Origin: Ignavibacteria bacterium
GTDB lineage: Bacteria; Bacteroidota; Ignavibacteria; Ignavibacteriales; Ignavibacteriaceae
Length of the DNA stretch: 64,000 nt
Reading direction: 5' to 3'
NCBI GenBank assembly: GCA_017302895.1
Contig: JAFLBV010000002.1
Coordinates: 806,001 to 870,000 of the forward strand
A program made the position numbers and the translations under genes. Below the pieces are notes generated by a model that saw only the letters and a program-made list of their open reading frames with translations, searched no databases and was not told the DNA's origin. Below are positions 62,733 to 64,000 of this stretch, one piece after another (position 1 is the first letter of the stretch; each line of letters opens with the position of its first letter).

Positions 62733-63496
62733 TATCTTATCTCCACTTCTTCGGCTTCATCGCCATAAATTGTTTTGAACCATTTTTCATCGATATCGTG
62801 TGGCAGGCCTTCGTATATGATCTCGCCTGCTTTCAGAGCAATTACTCTCGAAGCGTATTTTCTTACCAGACTCAGGAAGTGGAGGTTGCAAATTACCGTT
62901 GTTCCGAGTTCCTTGTTAATCTTTTCGAAATAGTGCATTACCGAGTTTGAGGTTGCGGGGTCAAGTGACGCCACCGGTTCGTCTGCGAGAAGAAGTTTTG
63001 GATTTTGCATCAGACTGCGGGCAATTGCCACTCTCTGCTGCTGACCGCCGCTGAGTGCATCCGCTCTGATATATGCTTTCTCCTCGATACCCACGATGCG
63101 AAGTGCATTCATTGCATCTTCAATCAATTCAGGAGGGAAACTTTCGGTGATCGTTTGGAAAGTACTAAGTCTGCCGAGACTGCCCGTTAAAACATTTGTA
63201 ATTACGCTTCTTCTTTTAATCAGGTTGAATTGCTGAAAAACCATTCCAATCTGCTGTTTCAACCCTCTCAGCTCCTTGCCCGAAACATGTGTGATATCCT
63301 TTCCCATGAAAGTAATCTCACCGGATGTCGGTTCGTGAAGTCTGTTAATACATCTCAGAAGAGTTGACTTACCCGATCCGCTAAGACCGATAATCACGAG
63401 GAATTCCCCCTCCTTCACATCAAAACTGACACCTTTTAGTGCATGAGTTCCTGAAGGATAAATTTTATGAACTTTATCAACTTTTAATATTGTCAC
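62732..63496 (-). CDS. phnC: Phosphonate/phosphite ABC transporter ATP-binding protein PhnC
   Basis: A 254-aa ATPase with Walker A GLSGSGKSTLLRCINRL near residue 38, a canonical signature LSGGQQQRVAIARSL near residue 145, Walker B LLLADEPVASLDP near residue 167 and switch His in CNLHFLSL near residue 200. It powers uptake of phosphonate, phosphite or related compounds with PhnD and PhnE. It overlaps phnD by four bases and phnE by one. Confidence 0.92.
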   Translation of the reverse strand: MTILKVDKVHKIYPSGTHALKGVSFDVKEGEFLVIIGLSGSGKSTLLRCINRLHEPTSGEITFMGKDITHVSGKELRGLKQQIGMVFQQFNLIKRRSVITNVLTGSLGRLSTFQTITESFPPELIEDAMNALRIVGIEEKAYIRADALSGGQQQRVAIARSLMQNPKLLLADEPVASLDPATSNSVMHYFEKINKELGTTVICNLHFLSLVRKYASRVIALKAGEIIYEGLPHDIDEKWFKTIYGDEAEEVEIR

Positions 63497-64000
63497 AGTG
63501 CCCCCTCAATCTTAAAGTTGATGGCGTCAAGAATTTTTCTAAGCCCGTCATAGTCCTTGTCAGTTGTTGGTATCAGTTTTTTAACATTATAAATCCGGTG
63601 CAAAGACTCCTGACCCGCTTTAGTCGAAACGAATTTCAGGAAAGCTTCCACAATCCTTAGTTTCATTTCTTCAGGCATGCTTTTGTTGAATATTACGGGG
63701 TCGTTTGGAATCGGTTCGGTGAGTGCAATAATTTTAATTTTTTCAAATACATCGGGATACTGCGTTACCACCCGTTCTCTGGCATCCCTCAACTGACCTG
63801 TCTCATCTTTCGGAGAATAGTATGTTGCTCCTGCGTCCACCTGTTTCTGGTAAACCATCGAGACAACAATATCATGTTTCTTTGCAAAAATCGAATCTGA
63901 GGGGACAATACCATGTTTTTTTAGAAGTGCGGCCGGAAGGATGTAACCGGAGGTTGAGGAGGGATCGACATAAGCAATTTTCTTGCTCATCAGGTCAGTG
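63493..64000 (-). CDS. phnD: Phosphonate/phosphite-binding periplasmic protein PhnD (partial, 5' end beyond window)
   Basis: The frame is open from the stop at 63493 to the right edge, so the internal ATG at 63990 is not the true start. The visible part is the C-terminal ~169 residues of a PhnD-type binding protein: KKIAYVDPSSTSGYILP, the core ligand motif, then QVDAGATYYS and IPNDPVIF. The signal peptide and first domain are outside the window. Genes phnC and phnE follow directly. No C-P lyase or phosphonatase genes are visible, so the transported compound could be phosphonate, phosphite or phosphate. Confidence 0.9.
   Translation of the reverse strand, partial: TDLMSKKIAYVDPSSTSGYILPAALLKKHGIVPSDSIFAKKHDIVVSMVYQKQVDAGATYYSPKDETGQLRDARERVVTQYPDVFEKIKIIALTEPIPNDPVIFNKSMPEEMKLRIVEAFLKFVSTKAGQESLHRIYNVKKLIPTTDKDYDGLRKILDAINFKIEGAL

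Overview
The window looks like a bacterial chromosome segment from the Bacteroidota/Chlorobiota/Ignavibacteriota side of the tree, most probably an Ignavibacteria-like lineage. The basis is four very large or medium secreted proteins ending in type IX secretion (T9SS) sorting domains of the NxPNPFNPST type, a PorU-like C25 sortase, weak Shine-Dalgarno use, moderate GC content and a tetrahydropterin/phenylalanine hydroxylase gene set. The species call is inference. I see no prophage, IS element or CRISPR array.

Layout. 1-8.4 kb (minus strand): sensor kinase and LOG-family gene, two bacterial microcompartment (BMC) shell proteins with their own candidate promoter, YbbR protein, thymidylate kinase, S41 protease, zinc-ribbon membrane protein, then glcD and a left-truncated glcF. 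8.5-13.7 kb: small secreted protein, second orphan histidine kinase, a small possibly frameshifted ORF, tRNA-Ala(GGC), an MFS transporter and an M28 peptidase. 14-32.3 kb: a cell-surface region with a 1636-aa DUF11/choice-of-anchor/propeller protein and two paralogous giant FN3-like T9SS proteins in convergent orientation. These two share leader, C-terminal ~1000 residues, 3' heptamer repeats and terminator type, and they flank a four-gene glycan islet (GT2, NeuD/PglD-like acetyltransferase, ATP-grasp ligase, GT39-like membrane transferase).

32.5-37.6 kb (minus): glmS, a cyclic-2,3-diphosphoglycerate-synthetase-like GTPase, carbamate kinase and ornithine carbamoyltransferase, apparently one operon ending in a hairpin terminator. 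37.7-46.5 kb: methyltransferase, giant PorU-like peptidase, Wzi-like outer-membrane protein and a polyprenyl-phosphate sugar transferase. 46.6-50.6 kb: SDR, folE, 6-pyruvoyl-tetrahydropterin synthase, bcp, phenylalanine hydroxylase and nadA, which together suggest synthesis of a tetrahydropterin cofactor for the hydroxylase. 50.9-56.6 kb: T9SS-tailed deacetylase-like protein, aroB, aroK, an outer-membrane barrel and a PpiD/SurA-type isomerase. 56.7-64 kb: TetR regulator and a continuous phnD-phnC-phnE-pstS-pstC-pstA-pstB-phoU phosphorus-uptake operon, with phnD cut by the right edge.

The points most worth a second look are a BMC shell protein with a Rho_N/SAP-like tail, a whole anchor domain inserted inside a DUF11 repeat, sigma-54-like promoters before two T9SS cargo genes, two glycan genes that appear to lack any ATG/GTG/TTG start, and the inverted paralog cassettes around the glycan islet.
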